From: Euphorbia lathyris
Taxonomy: Eukaryota > Streptophyta > Magnoliopsida > Malpighiales > Euphorbiaceae
DNA length: 64,000 nt
Direction: 5' to 3'
NCBI RefSeq assembly: GCF_963576675.1
Contig: NC_088915.1
Coordinates: forward strand, 3,229,001-3,293,000
Shown here: positions 35,463-48,339 of the stretch, piece after piece
How the letters are laid out: each line of letters opens with the position of its first letter
Position numbering within the stretch: position 1 is the stretch's first letter
Notes under the pieces: model-generated
What the model was told of the DNA's origin: nothing
What the model saw: only the letters and a program-made list of their open reading frames with translations
Databases searched by the model: none
Position numbers and translations under genes: made by a program

Positions 35463-35510
35463 TAGGTCTGATGTGGCTGCTTCTGATAGGTCTGATGTGG
35501 CTGCTTCTGA
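35463..35510 (+). repeat. 24-bp tandem duplication
   Basis: Two exact copies of a 24-bp unit (TAGGTCTGATGTGGCTGC then TTCTGA). They lie in a 74-codon frame (35405-35629) with no recognisable domain, which I do not call as a gene. Confidence 0.9.
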
Positions 35511-35868
35511 TAGGAAAATGCAAATGGCTTGTGATTGACTTAGTTCTTTATATTACATACTCATATGTACAACTAGCTATTCGACTTCGTAGATTTCTTA
35601 ATCATCTTTATGTCATAGCCTTAGAATAACTTAGACGAAATTTATCATCTGTTTAATTCAAGCTATATCTATTCTTCTTTTTAGAGATTTACTTACAGCA
35701 GCTGCTGTTTTCGACATGTTATCCTCCAAGCATAAGCCTCTATATTCGAGACTTACTATGCTGATCATTCATACTCTTTCACGTATATATCATTTGATCA
35801 TGTTTATAAGGGACAACATCAAGGATACTTTGTTCCATCTTTCATGAGAATTTTTCGAAAATTCCTTA

Positions 35869-35941
35869 TATGGTCTAAATGTATATTTTTGTGTTTAATA
35901 CATTTATGTGTATTGAAGTTTAGCTATACAAGTAAGCAACT
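35869..35941 (+). repeat. Second copy of the sequence flanking CACTA-1
   Basis: Matches 9235-9307 almost base for base. No transposon end is present here, so it may represent the unoccupied version of that site downstream of an F-box locus. Confidence 0.8.
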
Positions 35942-36911
35942 GAACCCACAAGGGTGACGAAGATGAAGACCTTTTGGACATTTCAACATTATTTTCTTCC
36001 TTCTGCACACCCAAATTTGCCATTAAAACTGAAATTTAGAAACAACTTTTGTCTTGAGGAGCGTCTTTCTATTCCTCCCCTCCCCTTCTTTTTATACACG
36101 TACTACTACAATCCTAACAAGGGTAGTTTGGATATTTTTGTAATTACTAAGGGATAAATTTTAGTTTTAACTTAAAGAGTTCCCCTAGAATAAAATTTGA
36201 GTGTTATCAAATAGCAAAAGATATTTCTCAGGTCTTAAACTTTTTCTAGGTATTCTATTTAGTCACTCTATTTTTATTAATTGATTCTTAATTTTTTTTT
36301 TGGCTTAGATCCCTATTATAAGTTTAAAATCAATTAGATACTCAACCTATTCTTTAAAAGTCAAATAGATCTCTAACCCTGTATTTTATATTTTAACTTT
36401 AGTTGTCAGTTCAGTTATTTTATATTTTGGATACGATTTTTATCATTATTTTATGATATTTTCAGTCATCAGTTCAACTCTAGTAATCAAATAAACCTAG
36501 TCGATGATATATACACATTTTTTTAATTACTAGGTATAACACTGATTTTGGTTCGATTTAACGAAATATGTTTTTATTAAATCTTAACTGGTAATCCAAA
36601 TCTAAAATATTATAAAATATTGATCTACTTGAACTGAAAATATAAAATAGCTCAACTAAAATTTATTTCAATCATAAGAGGGATTTAAATAACAATTTTA
36701 ACATACGTTAAGAATGTAATCGATGATTTTAAATAATTAAAAAGCTAAATGAGTTTTAATATATAGACTGATGACCTAATTGATGGTTTTAAAAGCCAAA
36801 ATCTAATATGACTTTTACCCTATAGTTTACGGGTTGAATTTAAAAATATTGAAAGGTTTAATTAACTAAAAAAAATCGCACCATTGAAGTTTATCTGTTG
36901 TAGTGACGACA
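35942..36911. other. AT-rich intergenic DNA
   Basis: No gene recognised. Many short lines of the 'AATTAGATACTCAACC' type suggest old non-coding repeats. Confidence 0.4.
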
Positions 36912-38145
36912 AATGCACGTTTTAGGGTTTTTTGGGTGTTTCATTTTAATTTTTTCGGTATATTAAGTGCTATAAAATTAAAATTGATGAGCTTATATAT
37001 TAAAGTCAACCATTAATTAATTAATTAGGTCAAGAACTAAGATTAATGGTTGAAATTCCTCAATTAGGTCAAAAAATTGAAAAATAATTCGTTGAAAAAA
37101 ACAATAAAAGCCCGTGAAAACAACTAAATCGGATTTTTAAGGTCATAAACGGCCAAATTTGGCCAAAAGAGGGTGGAGGCCACAACCTTGCTATGTGTTT
37201 TGACCGTTGGTCCGTTTCAGATGGGATTAGGGGAACGAAACTCTAAAAGAAATCCTAATTTTGAAACTTGACACTTTTTTTGACCTAATTATTTTGATCT
37301 CGAATTAACCCTAATTAAAGTGTCAAACCAAATTTGATTTTAGATTGAATTGATGCTACCATATATCTTGAGATTAATCAATAAAGAATAAATTGATCCG
37401 AACCCGAATATGTAAATACACGTTTTAAGGTTTTTCAGGTGCTTTCATTTTTTTCGGTATATTAAGTGCTCTAAAATTAAAAGTGGCGAGCTTATTGCCT
37501 TAAAGTCAACCATTAAGTAATTAATTAGGTCAAAAATAAGATTAATGGTTGAAATTCATTAATTAGATAAAAAAAAAGTGAAAAATATTTCGTAGAAAAA
37601 AACAACAAAAGCCCATGAAAATCATTAAATAGTATTTTAGGTCCTAAAAAGCTGAATTTGTCTAAAAGATGGTGGGGCCCATAGTTTTGCTGTTGGTTTT
37701 GACCGTTGACCCATTTCCTAACGGATTAGGGGTACGAAACCCTAAACCCTGATTTTGAGACTTGACACTTTTTTTGATATAATTATTTTGATCACGAATT
37801 AACCCTAATTAAAGTGCCCAACCAAATTTGATTTTGGATTGAATTGATCCTACTATATATCTAGGGGATTAATCAATAAAGAATAAATTCATCCGGACCA
37901 AATATATAAATACACATTTTAGGGTTTTTCGGTATATTAAGTGCTCTAAAATTAAAAGTGACCAGCTTGTTAGATTAAAGTGAACCATTATTTAATTAAT
38001 TAGATGAAAAACTAAGATTAATGGTTGAAATTTATTAATTAGGTCAAAAAAGTGAAAAATATTTCTTAGAAAAAAACAAAAAACAAAGCGAGAATCACTA
38101 AATCGTATTTGTTAGGTCTTAAAAGAGGGTGAGACCAACATCCTT
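36912..38145 (+). repeat. 500-bp tandem repeat, about 2.5 copies
   Basis: Copies start at about 36916, 37421 and 37913 (periods near 503 and 494). Each begins CGTTTTAGGG-like, then TTTTTTCGGTATATTAAGTG, then AAGATTAATGGTTGAAAT, then (in the full copies) AACCCTAATTAAAGTG. The third copy stops near 38145. No open frame is conserved between copies, so it looks like a young satellite-like duplication of non-coding DNA. Confidence 0.93.
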
Positions 38146-38255
38146 CTATCATGTCTCTTTATGCTTTTCTTTTGGATGATTGTAAATATCATCTTATCTC
38201 TTTTAATGATGTTGTTGTTTTTTATGTTTGTTTCTCTACGAATAGGGTTGCTCAT

Positions 38256-38435
38256 CAGGGCCGGTCCAATGATAGTGGTATTCTAAACCGCTGGGACACT
38301 TGCTGATCCTAATGCAAATTTCGTTTTAGACCTTGTATACCTATATATATATATATAATAACCAAATTTTGGACCCCCTAACAACCATTGGCCCTAGGCC
38401 TGCGCACTCCTGGCCTAGACCCAGGGCCGGCTCTG
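38256..38435. mobile_element. hAT-type MITE, 180 bp
   Basis: Ends CAGGGCCGGTCC and, inverted, CAGAGCCGGCCC (10 of 12 match). It is flanked by an 8-bp target duplication with one mismatch, TTGCTCAT (38248-38255) and TTGCTCAC (38436-38443). An 8-bp duplication and CAGGGCCGG termini fit the hAT superfamily. There is no coding capacity. Confidence 0.88.
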
Positions 38436-38443
38436 TTGCTCAC

Positions 38444-39450
38444 TAGCTAGTTGTTGTAGCCTATTATATGCCTGAGCTTATATTTCCTATTTAATACCAT
38501 ACTTTATATCTTCATTTTCTAGTGTTCGCCAACACTATTTTCTTCTCTCCTCCATCGGGGTTAGGATCCTCACATTGTCGCACGGAATATTTGGAAATGT
38601 AATAACTTAAAAGTATGTGACCAACTTTGACCGTTAAATTTGATTCTCTCGCCCAAAAAATTTAATGAAATCAATCCATGAAAAACCAAAAATCACAAAA
38701 ATGGCATCATTTTGTATAAAAAAATTATTTTAACAAAACATAACTATAGATATTCACGGGAATTTATACACGACGGGGAAGAATTTTCACGGAGCGGATA
38801 TAGTAATCCTTATCCCTATCACCATTTTGGCTTTGGTGAGAAATTGTCTCCCGTGCCCATCCCTATCCCTAATTTATCCCTAATTTTCACTTATTACTAA
38901 TCCCCATCGGGTTGGAAACATGTAGTTTTTTTATAATGCCCGATTACCATCCCTACATACAAATTGAGTGATAATGAAATTTGTGAATGGACAGAGTGCT
39001 CCATCAATAACAATTGAAATTGACACAATTTCAAACATCAGTGTAAATTCGCTCAACTTGTTAACATTAATGGTATTATTATGTTAGTTATAATGTTAGA
39101 GGTAAAATTACTTTTGCTGGACAATATTAAAAGTATTTTTTGCACTTTATATATATACATATAATCTTATTCACTATTATGAAAAAACATTATTTTTGCT
39201 CCATTCTCGACACGTGCTATGCCATGAGTCAATTCTCATTATGGCGACATATGTTTTGGTCACATTGCGAATAGACATTGTTAAAAAGTTAATTAATTAA
39301 TAGATTAATACATTTTTTGTCCCTATACTTGTTTCAAAAAATCAACCAGTCCTTTATATTTGGAAAAAATTCTAGTAACCCATGAATTTATTTAAATTGA
39401 CCAATTGACTTTTTGAAATGTACATATTTGAAACAATCATGATTCTCCAG
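38444..39450. other. Repeat-rich intergenic DNA
   Basis: About 38735-38965 contains words such as CCATCCCTATCCCTA and TCCCCATCGGG, resembling a decayed dispersed repeat. About 39090-39115 has ATGTTAGAGGTAAAATTAC, echoing the 33597/52600 family. No gene. Confidence 0.4.
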
Positions 39451-39609
39451 TGATTTGGTATTGATAGAGTTTGTGCTTAAATAAGCTTTACAAGATAGAA
39501 TAGGTTACAACAATAATTCTAAAGATACATGGAGTAAATCAAGCTAACAATATCTGACTAAATCAAAGACTAATTCTAATATGTATATTTACAGATATAT
39601 CCTCTAACA
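39451..39609 (-). repeat. 3' LTR of Copia C
   Basis: In element sense it begins TGTTAGAGGATATATCTG. The far end lacks about 11 bp present in the other LTR, so its outer boundary is approximate. The purine tract lies at 39610-39618 (complement of TTCCCCCTC). Confidence 0.85.
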
Positions 39610-39616
39610 TTCCCCC

Positions 39617-42600
39617 TCAAATTAATGGCGGAGCCATTGTTAATTTGTCGCAAAGATGTTGAAACCGAGCCTTGGAGAGTGGTTTGGTGAGGATGTCAGC
39701 AATTTGATCAAGGGTGGGGACGTAACCAACCCGAAGCTCTTTCTTGGAGACTTTGTCACGAACAAAATGAAAGTCAATCTCTAAGTGCTTAGATCTGTCA
39801 TGAAAAATTGGGTTAGCAGTTAAATATGTTGCACCAAGGTTATCACACCATAAAACATGTATTGTGGAATTGGAGATGCTGATTTCATGCATGAGCTTTT
39901 TCAACCAAAGCATTTCAGAAGCAAGACTAGCAAGAGTACGATATTCAGCTTCGGTGGAGGAGCGAGAAACAGTAGTTTGCTTACGTGACCGCCAAGATAC
40001 AAGATTAGGACCAACAAGCACCGCATAGCCAGAGGTAGATTTTCGATCATTAACGTCTCCTCCCCAATCTGCGTCACTATAACCAACCAGATCAAGAGTT
40101 TTACCCTTATGAAAACGAATTCCATGTGTTGGAGTTGCAGTTAAATACCGAAGTATTCGTTTAACCGCTTTCCAATGATCAAGACTTGGATTATGCATAA
40201 ATTGGCTAACTTTATTTACAGCATTGCTAATATCTGGTCGAGTGATGGTCGCATATTGTAATCCACCAACAATAGTGCGATATAGCTTAGGATCAGTATA
40301 GGATTCACCAGAATTTCGAGAGGGTTTGGTGCTTGTGCAAGCTGGTGTTGAGATGCTTTTGGAGCCATCCATTTTGGATTTTTTGAGTAAATCAGAAATG
40401 TATTTCTTTTGACTTAGGTGAAGAGCATGATTTTCCCAATTCACTTCAATTCCAAGAAAATACGAGAGCTTGCCAAGATCCCGAATAGCAAACCGCTGCT
40501 GCAATTGCTTGATCAAGTTATCAATAGACACAATGGAATTGCCGGTTACCAAGATATCATCAACATATAAAAGACAATACAAATGAGTATCATTATGATG
40601 AAGATAGTAAAGCGAGCAATCAGCCTTACTACAAACGAACCCAAGGGAAATCAAAGCCTCTGTCAAACAACGATGCCACATACGGGGGGGCCTGCTTAAG
40701 ACTGTATAGACTTTTCTTCAATTTGCAAACATGATGAGGAAAGTCCGGGTGAGTAAAACCAGGAGGTTGACACATAAAAACAGCTTGATCTAAAGTGCCA
40801 TGTAAAAATGCGTTACTCACATCGAGTTGTTTTATCATCCAAAAGTTTGTTACTGCAAGTGAAAGAAGTAAACGTATCGTTGTGGGCTTGATAACCGGAC
40901 TATATGTTTGCTCATAGTCAAGACCGGGACGTTGATGATATCCTTTGGCAACGAGCTGTGCTTTGTATCGGTTGACAGATCCATCAGGGTTCAGTTTGAT
41001 GCGAAAAACCCAGAGACAGCCAACCTTATTGTTGGCTTCGGTTTCTGGAACTAACTCCCAAGTTCCATTGGTAATGAGTGCATTATACTCCTCTCTCATA
41101 GCTGCACGCCATTGTGGATGTTCCATAGCTTTAGTATAACAAGAAGGGGTGACAGTTTCAGTCACGGCCTGATAGATTTTTGGACGAAGTGAACCCGTTT
41201 GAGTTCTTGTAACCATGCGAGTGGGTTGTAAAGGTTGGGGCTGTTCAGGTGGGGCTGTTTGTGATGCATTGGGTAAATTTTGGTGTGATGAGAGTTGATA
41301 GCCGCTAAAATCAACAAGTAGAGGGACAGTAGGCTGATTGGAAGCTGGCGGGGGGCTGTTTGTTGTGGAGGTTGGTAACTCTCGAAAATTTGGTAAGGGA
41401 TGATATGGAATAATGGTGCGAGTGGGATTAGAGGAAGTTGTATTTGGGCGTGGAGCTGTTGGGGGAATAGCAGTAAATGGTTCTTGTGCTGAGGGAAAAG
41501 AAATTGTGACCGGAGCATTGGACAAATCAGTCATAGATATCTGGCGCATCTCATTGTTTAACAGAGGAAATGGAAACTCCTGTTCATTGAAAACCACATG
41601 ACGTGAGATAAAGATTTTGTTGTTAAGCAAGTCATAACATTTATAACCTTTATGTATTTTGCTATAGCCAATGAATATGCATTTACAAGAAAGTGGAAGC
41701 AATTTATTTGAATTGTAAGGACGGAGCCAAGGATAGCAAACACAACCAAATGTACGAAACAAAGTATAATCGGGTGTATTGCCAAACAATTTTTCATATG
41801 GGCTAAGGTAATCAAGTATTTTGGTGGGTAATCTGTTGATGATAAACATTGCACGTTCAAAGGCATAAGACCAAAATTTCATAGGTAATTTAGCATGAGT
41901 AAGTAATGAAAGACCCGTTTCAACAATATGGCGATGCTTGCGTTCGGCGCAACCATTTTGTTCCGGTGTGTATGGACAAGACACTTTTTGATTGATCCCA
42001 TTGGTACTAAGATAATTGGTTAAAGCCTGAAATTCACCCCCCCCAATCTGATTGAAAATTTAAAATTGGTCGTTGAAAATATTTTTCAACCAATGTTCTG
42101 AATTTAATGAATACACTCAAGATTTCAGATTTATACCGCACAAAAAATAGCCAAGAGAATTTGCTAAAATGATCATAGAAAATAACATAATAGCGATAAT
42201 TGTCATGTGAATCAACTGGAGCAGGGCCCCAAACATCAGAACAAACCAATTCTAACGGATTAGAAGCAACGAATGTAGAAATAGGAAACGGTAAGCGATG
42301 TGCTTTACTAACACAATATGAATCACAAAAGGGAGCACATTTATTATCATCAAAGTCAAGTTTATTCAAAGAAATTGCTTTCTTAACAATGGGGAATTGA
42401 GCATGACCCAAACGGGCATGCCATAAAGAGAGACTAGTGTTAAAGGCTCTAATGCCATTTTGACTTGATGAAGGAAGCGACAGTGTGTAAAGTCCATCCT
42501 TATTCACCCCTCGACATATCTCCTTCTTTGTCTCCAAATCCTTCAAAACAAAGTAATTAGCAAAAAACTCAACCGAAATAGAATTTGATTGAGTTAGAGA

Positions 42601-43720
42601 AGACACAGAAAGAAGGTTATTAACAGTGTTAGGAACATGGAGTATATTTCGAAACTTTAGAGGAATATTGGAAATAGGAAAATCAGATTTACCAATATGA
42701 GAGATAGGAATTGTGGATCCATTACCTACTACAACTTGCTCGGGACCGTCATATCCAGTGTGAACATGGAGGTTGTCCAAATCAGCTGTTAAATGATGTG
42801 TTGCGCCAGAATCTAGGAGCCAATCAGTGGAGGAAGGGTTGGAGGTGGTGGCCATATTAGAGGACGGTTTAAGAGAACCCCTGGTATTGCGCTTGAATTT
42901 TGGTGATGGACACTATCTAGCAATATGTCCTGATCCTTTACAATTGTGACATGTGAGAGTGGAGACATCAAGTGGAGCTGAATTTGTGTAACTGTTTCTA
43001 CTGTAATTATTTAGGGCAGAGAAACCCCAACTGGATCCATAATTAAATTAACCGCGACCGCGGCCCTGTGGCCTGTTGTTTGAACGGGCAGAATAATGAA
43101 CGGAGGGAGTAAAGCTTGATGGAGCTGTGACTCGAGAGAGCTGTCGCTCCTCACTATGAAGCAAGCCAGTTAAGTCTTCAAACGCAATAGATTCCAGACG
43201 AGCTTCTATTGCACGAGTGAAAGGCCGATAAACATCATTGAGGCCATCCAAAATTACACCAACTAAATCATCGTTACTTACAGGATTTTGAAGAGCAGAG
43301 AGCTCGTCACTGAGAGATTTGGCCCGTAAAAGATAGGCAGAAATATCATCGTTCTCTTGACGTAAATTATGAAGACGATTCTTCAATTCACGGATCTGTG
43401 ACTTCGATCCAGTGGCATAGGCTTTAGCCAGCTTTTCCCAGGCGGCTGCTGCAGTTTCAACCCCAATAACTTGGGAAATTACGCCCGATGAAAGAGAAGA
43501 GATGAGCAAACTGAGGACCTGTTGGTCCTTTTGCTCCCAAACTTCGAACGCCGGATTGTCTGCTCCGGTTTGTAATTTCTTGGGCGGCGGTGCAGAAGTT
43601 GCATCAACATGATGTCCCAACTTCTGACCTTTCAAAATAGGCAGAACCTGTGTCTTCCACAACAGGTAATTGGAGGCAGTTAATTTGTGATACCATGGAG
43701 ATAATTAATTGAGCGATTGA
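39617..43720 (-). pseudogene. Copia C gag-pol with two stops and two homopolymer frameshifts
   Basis: Gag (from about 43710; SNYLLWKTQVLPILKGQKLG) carries a UBN2-type domain, an Arg/Gly stretch and the knuckle CHNCKGSGHIAR, stop, C. Stops are at about 43045 and 42917. Protease is DWLLDSGATHHLT. Integrase shows CSDVWGP, then FQSDWGG, then [11 protein letters not shown]. Reverse transcriptase has [22 protein letters not shown] and YVDDILVTG, and RNase H has YSDADWGGD and CDNLGATYLTANPIFHDR, ending KLTMAPPLI. The frame changes exactly at an 8-base C run on the plus strand (42037-42044, inside integrase) and at a 7-base G run (40684-40690, inside reverse transcriptase). The N-terminus upstream of 43700 is degraded by a stop. 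Confidence 0.94.
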
Positions 43721-43773
43721 AAGGAGAAATCCCAGGGAAAAATTAAAATTCAGAGTTGTGAAACCTCAGAACT

Positions 43774-43785
43774 GCTCTGATACCA
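43774..43785 (-). other. Primer binding site of Copia C
   Basis: Complement of TGGTATCAGAGC, next to the 5' LTR: initiator Met tRNA priming. Confidence 0.9.
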
Positions 43786-43955
43786 TGAAACAAGATAGAA
43801 TCGGTATTGATAGAGTTTGTGCTTAAATAAGCTTTACAAGATAGAATCGGTTACAACAATAATTCTCAATATACAGGGAGTAAATCAAGCTAACAATATC
43901 TGACTAAATCAAAGACTAATTCTAATATGTATATTTACAGATATATCCTCTAACA
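43786..43955 (-). repeat. 5' LTR of Copia C
   Basis: 170 bp, TGTTAGAGG to TTGTTTCA in element sense. An internal 14-bp word, AAGATAGAATCGGT, occurs twice (about 43792 and 43841). Confidence 0.92.
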
Positions 43956-46700
43956 ATATTAGCTACCTAAACTAGATTAAAGTGTAAACATTTAAACTTT
44001 TTCAGAAAAATTATATACTTTGTTAAAAGGATTAATAAGTTTTAAACAAGTTAAATTGGTAAAATGAATATTCTAAAAGTATAAAAAAGCAATTGAATTT
44101 TTTTAGATAAGTATAAGCGGTTAGGTATCTTAAGCTTTAATTATTAATTACATTCAGCAACTCTCTCTCATCCTTCTTTTTCTCCTCTCTTTTTTCTCAT
44201 GGTTTCTGTTGAATTAGGGATTCTTTTTCCAATCAACATTCGAAATTTATTTACAAATATACATCCATTTTAATCATGGAATTGGGATGCCGTAAAGGGA
44301 TTACTTTATCAATCTTCCATTATCCAAAGATTTTCAACAAAAAAAATTATTATGAGGAAAGTTGGTATGTTATTACTAATGGACGTATGAGGAATCTCAT
44401 TCTTATAGATTGGATTTGTAGAGGACTAGAATAGAAGAGGTAAACTTGACACATAGGAACCAATTGCAGCATGTCTCCATACTTCTATCAAATTCAAGTG
44501 GATGTCTTGAGTTGTATAATTAATGAAAGAAAAACCTAACTAATGATATCATTGTTATTGTTTAACTAAATGTTAAATGTGTTTTAATGTTTTTTTATGT
44601 GAGTCCATTATTATTAGGCAAATTAGAAAGAGGTGTGGTGTGCTTTGGGTATGGTAAGTAGTAGACATGTGGTGAAGAAGTTTTGTGATGAAAAGACACG
44701 TACATGGAAGATGTGGAGTGCAATGGATATTTAGAAATTCTTGAAGGAGGACATGTATATGTGATGAGAAGACACATGCATGGAAGATGTGGAGTGCTCT
44801 GAATAAGTTGAGAAACTAAAAGTAAGGCTATAAACCAACTCTGAATCTAATTCTCTTTCTTCTTCTTTTTTCTGTTTTTGCTTGAGATTTTGTTATAATA
44901 TCTGAGCAAATACATTTCCCCATAAAAATCTTAGTCTTTCTCATTGGTTTTGCATTCTTCAAACTTGATTCATGTTTGTTGTCTACCATCTTTCTTTCAA
45001 AAATGTCTTACATTGCGGTAGTAGCCGGAGAAAATTGCGGCAATAAGGATAACAATCTTAATCAAGAAGGAAATTTTCTCGCATCTCTCTATATATATAG
45101 TAGGTACATCTCCATGGGTAGTTCCATATAGCTTGCGAGCAATACCTTAGGTTTGTCAATAGTTTTGTTCAGTCTTACTTGCTCTACTTTCTAAAAAACA
45201 CAAAATCCTAAAAAGTCCAAGAAAAAATAACTTTCTCTCTTATTTCATAAAAGAAAAATCACACTTTTTTACTCTAAATTATACACAGTATTATAATATT
45301 TTCCATTTAGCCAAATATTTTCCTCATTAATACCTAAACTAAACCTTCTTTAGAACCCATGCAAAAGACCTTTTGATTATATTTTGGTTAGACTAGCAAG
45401 TGATAGAGACTAAGAACTAGACGCCATTACTTATCACAATACTTGTAATGAATTGAGTGTTAAATTTTAAACCTTGAGTGAAAAGTAAAGATTAAAGGCT
45501 ACAAGAAAAGAAAAGCCTTGAGATATCACCTTATGAGGTTGTACACTAGTTCATACTTTCAAATATGGGATGTATTGAATAATGTAATACTTTTGAGAAA
45601 ACCTTATTTTGTTCAAGTTCATCTATGTCGTATGATTTACATAAGTTGAGATTATTGAATGTCAGTGAAATAAGTCTTATCAAAGTTATAAGCTACATGG
45701 CTTGTTTGATTTCAAATTTTATTTTGAATCTAACACTTCCTTCAAGACAAGGAATGTTCAAAATGTGACCAAGTTGTTATAACCATTTATATAATATTTT
45801 AACTCATTGTTTTATGTTATTTTTTAGTAGTTTGTCAATGTTTGTCCCTAGTTGTTAGTGTATTTTACTTTATTCTTCTATTGAATGGAGTTTTGAGTGA
45901 TTTGAGGTGTTTTTGGAAATAAAACAAAGTAATTAGATAAATCTTCCAATAGACTGCTCAACCAGCTGACTGTAATTCTAGAATAAGAAGAAAAACTAAA
46001 ATCTGCCTAAAAACTTCAAAACCTTCCTTACTAAATTCTAAATCAATTATAGCAAGAAAAAGAAGAATCCTTAAAGGTTGGGGACATATAAATATGCTTA
46101 AAAAGACTCCAAAACCTTCCTTAATTATTTCCAAATCAATTATGGCAAGATAAAGCATCAATATTAAAGACAAGCTAGACATTTTAGGTGGTTTTTATAT
46201 AAATAAGAGCCCCAAAACTCCTATAAATAGGGAGCTTTGCTAGTTTGTAGGTCTATGCTCCAAACACCATTTTTACATCATGTGTAGCTCATTTTCATTA
46301 TCTTTAGCTTTCAATTGCATTGGTGGTTATAAATTATTTTATTCATTTCAGATCTAGTTCTTTTTTTTATTATAGCAAGGGTTAAACTAACCCATAGTTT
46401 AGACCTTGCAAAACTCGACTTTGCTTTCTATTCACCTTGTGTTCTCAATATACTATTATATTAAAGTTCATATTTTCTTTCATCTACATCTTCTTCCATT
46501 TCTAGATTTCATTTAATATATTGTGGTCAGACAGGCATCCAAATCTGAGTACTATAGGATGTGAAAATCTTTGAGGATGCATCCCCAACTCGGAAAACTT
46601 TTCAGTGTACATTTAGCCAGAAATGAGACAAATAGCAGAAAACAAATGTGAAGAACAATGGTCTAGAGAGAGAGGAAAGTTAATACTTACATGAGTGGTG
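43956..46700. other. AT-rich intergenic DNA with short direct repeats
   Basis: No gene supported. Imperfect direct repeats are visible: about 44683-44725 and 44762-44801 (sharing CATGGAAGATGTGGAGTGC), and about 46009-46057 and 46099-46151 (sharing CAAAACCTTCCTTA and AAATCAATTAT). Confidence 0.5.
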
Positions 46701-46719
46701 CTGGGAGGAGAAAACTCAA

Positions 46720-47155
46720 CCTCGTAGGTTGGGTCTCCCTCAAAGTAACAAGTGTAGGGAACCCCTAAAATATTCATATGGGACATGTGTCACTCGAAGG
46801 TGGTAACTAGTGAGCCTAGGGCGCAACTCTTCGGAGCACCACCCATTCCTGCAGGAGGACCTCTTGAACTGCTAGACATACCACAACCTCCACCAGATCA
46901 GCCTGTGAACGGCCTTGTCTTCCTCATCTTCACCCGAGGACAAAAAAAAGGGATGCTCTAATGAGGTAAAATATATGTGTATGTGTCTGATTAATGCAAT
47001 ACCACTCATCCTATTAGCGGCAACTGAAGGACCAGCAACGAAAGGTTCTGGAATGGGAGCCATGATCCTCTATCGAGTATGGAGAAGGCTCCTACAGAAG
47101 GCATGATAAGCACCCTCCACAATGGAGATTTTCACACTAAACCGGTAGAGACCAA
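46720..47155 (-). pseudogene. Unidentified coding relic, inverted copy 1
   Basis: On the minus strand it reads RIMAPIPEPFVAGPSVAANR, a possible intron start (GGATGAGTGG), then GEDEEDKAV, then SSSSRGPPAGMGGAPKSCAL then GSLVTTFE, ending near a GTAAGT donor at 46690. The same succession occurs on the plus strand at 47235-47720, which argues that this was once a real gene or transposon ORF. I do not recognise the family. Stops and shifts break it. Confidence 0.55.
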
Positions 47156-47234
47156 GATCATCCTTCCCAGAAGCCTAGACATCCACATCATATGATGTCG
47201 CTTCCTTGGGATATGTTGTTGATATTCGGGCTTG

Positions 47235-47720
47235 TGGGTGGGATCAATCTTGGTATCTACCGGATTGGCACGGAGATCTCTAGTGTGGACGGTGGTGCTT
47301 ATCCTGCCTCCCGTAGGAGACTTCTCCCTGCTCGGCCTAGGATCACAGCTCCCATTGTAGAGCCTTTCACAGTCCTTCCTATTGTTGCCACTAATATAGT
47401 GAGTGGTACCTACATTATTCATACACATATCTTTTACCTTATTATTAGTGACTTGAGTGCATTCCCTTTTTTAACCTCGATGGAAGAAGAGGTAGATAGG
47501 GTCGGAGACTGATCTTATGGAGGTCATGCTATGTTTGGCAGTTTAAGAGGTCCTCCTGCGGGCATGGCTGGTGCTATGGAATGGTGCACCCTCGGCTTAC
47601 TAACTACCACCTTCGAGCGGTACATCTTCCTTATAAACATTTTTGGGGCGCCTTACATTCGGTACTTTGAGGACCAAATCTTCCTAGATCCCCTTTCTTT
47701 GTGTTCTTTTTCCATTTATT
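47235..47720 (+). pseudogene. Unidentified coding relic, inverted copy 2
   Basis: The plus-strand counterpart of the previous entry: GINLGIYRIGTEISSVDGGA, RPRITAPIVEPFTVLPIVAT, then EEEVDRVGD, then SLRGPPAGMAGAMEWCTLGL, then FERYIFLINIFGAPYIRYFE. The two copies are arranged head to head with an 80-bp centre and are about half identical at protein level, so the duplication is old. The product is unknown. Confidence 0.55.
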
Positions 47721-48339
47721 TGTCTCTTTTCTGTCAGATCTTTGCTTCCCAAATCCCTGACATGATCCAAGTCATGAATGCAATGAAGCACTAATAACGC
47801 CTCGACCATCATGATGTCCCAGTGATCTCCTGTTTGCATATGATATTAAATGAATGATATGTTTATATATATGAATGCTATGCTTATTATCTATTTTTTG
47901 TTAGTTTATTCTACAGGCTATTGTTAGGGAGGAGCAGTGAAGGGTTTAGGGTTTAGGCTATTGTCAAAATTTTGCACATAAAAAAACTCAACACAATAAT
48001 ATGTGAGTGAGAATATTCCTCTTGTAAAAAATATATGTTAAAAATGCGACATCCCAGAAAGAAACATGGTTGTCAATGTATGCATTTATGTGGGTATAAA
48101 AGCCTTCTAAGGTGGACTTACTTGTCAGAAATAGTTTGAAAGAATTGCTTAGTTTGCCAAAATGGTTTCAGAGGACAAGGGTGAAGAGGAAAGGGAATTA
48201 GAGTTCTACTCTTACTACATATATTCTCTATAAAATGAGATTACATCTAATACAAGATCACAAATACTAAAATTGTTTTCATTAATCATGCTCTGCTTTT
48301 CACTAAAATTCATTAACAATCTTGATCAAGTTCAAGCTC
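47721..48339. other. No recognised gene
   Basis: AT-rich. I see no coding or transposon signal. Confidence 0.4.

Larger units (their letters stand above)
39451..43955 (-). mobile_element. Copia C: LTR retrotransposon, minus strand
   Basis: About 4.5 kb, transcribed right to left. The right (5') LTR is 43786-43955 and the left (3') LTR about 39451-39609. The LTRs differ at about five bases plus a deletion at the inner edge of the left copy, so this insertion looks older than Copia A. The primer site (complement of GCTCTGATACCA at 43774-43785) is next to the 5' LTR. I find no matching target duplication: TCCAG on the left, ATATT on the right. Confidence 0.92.
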
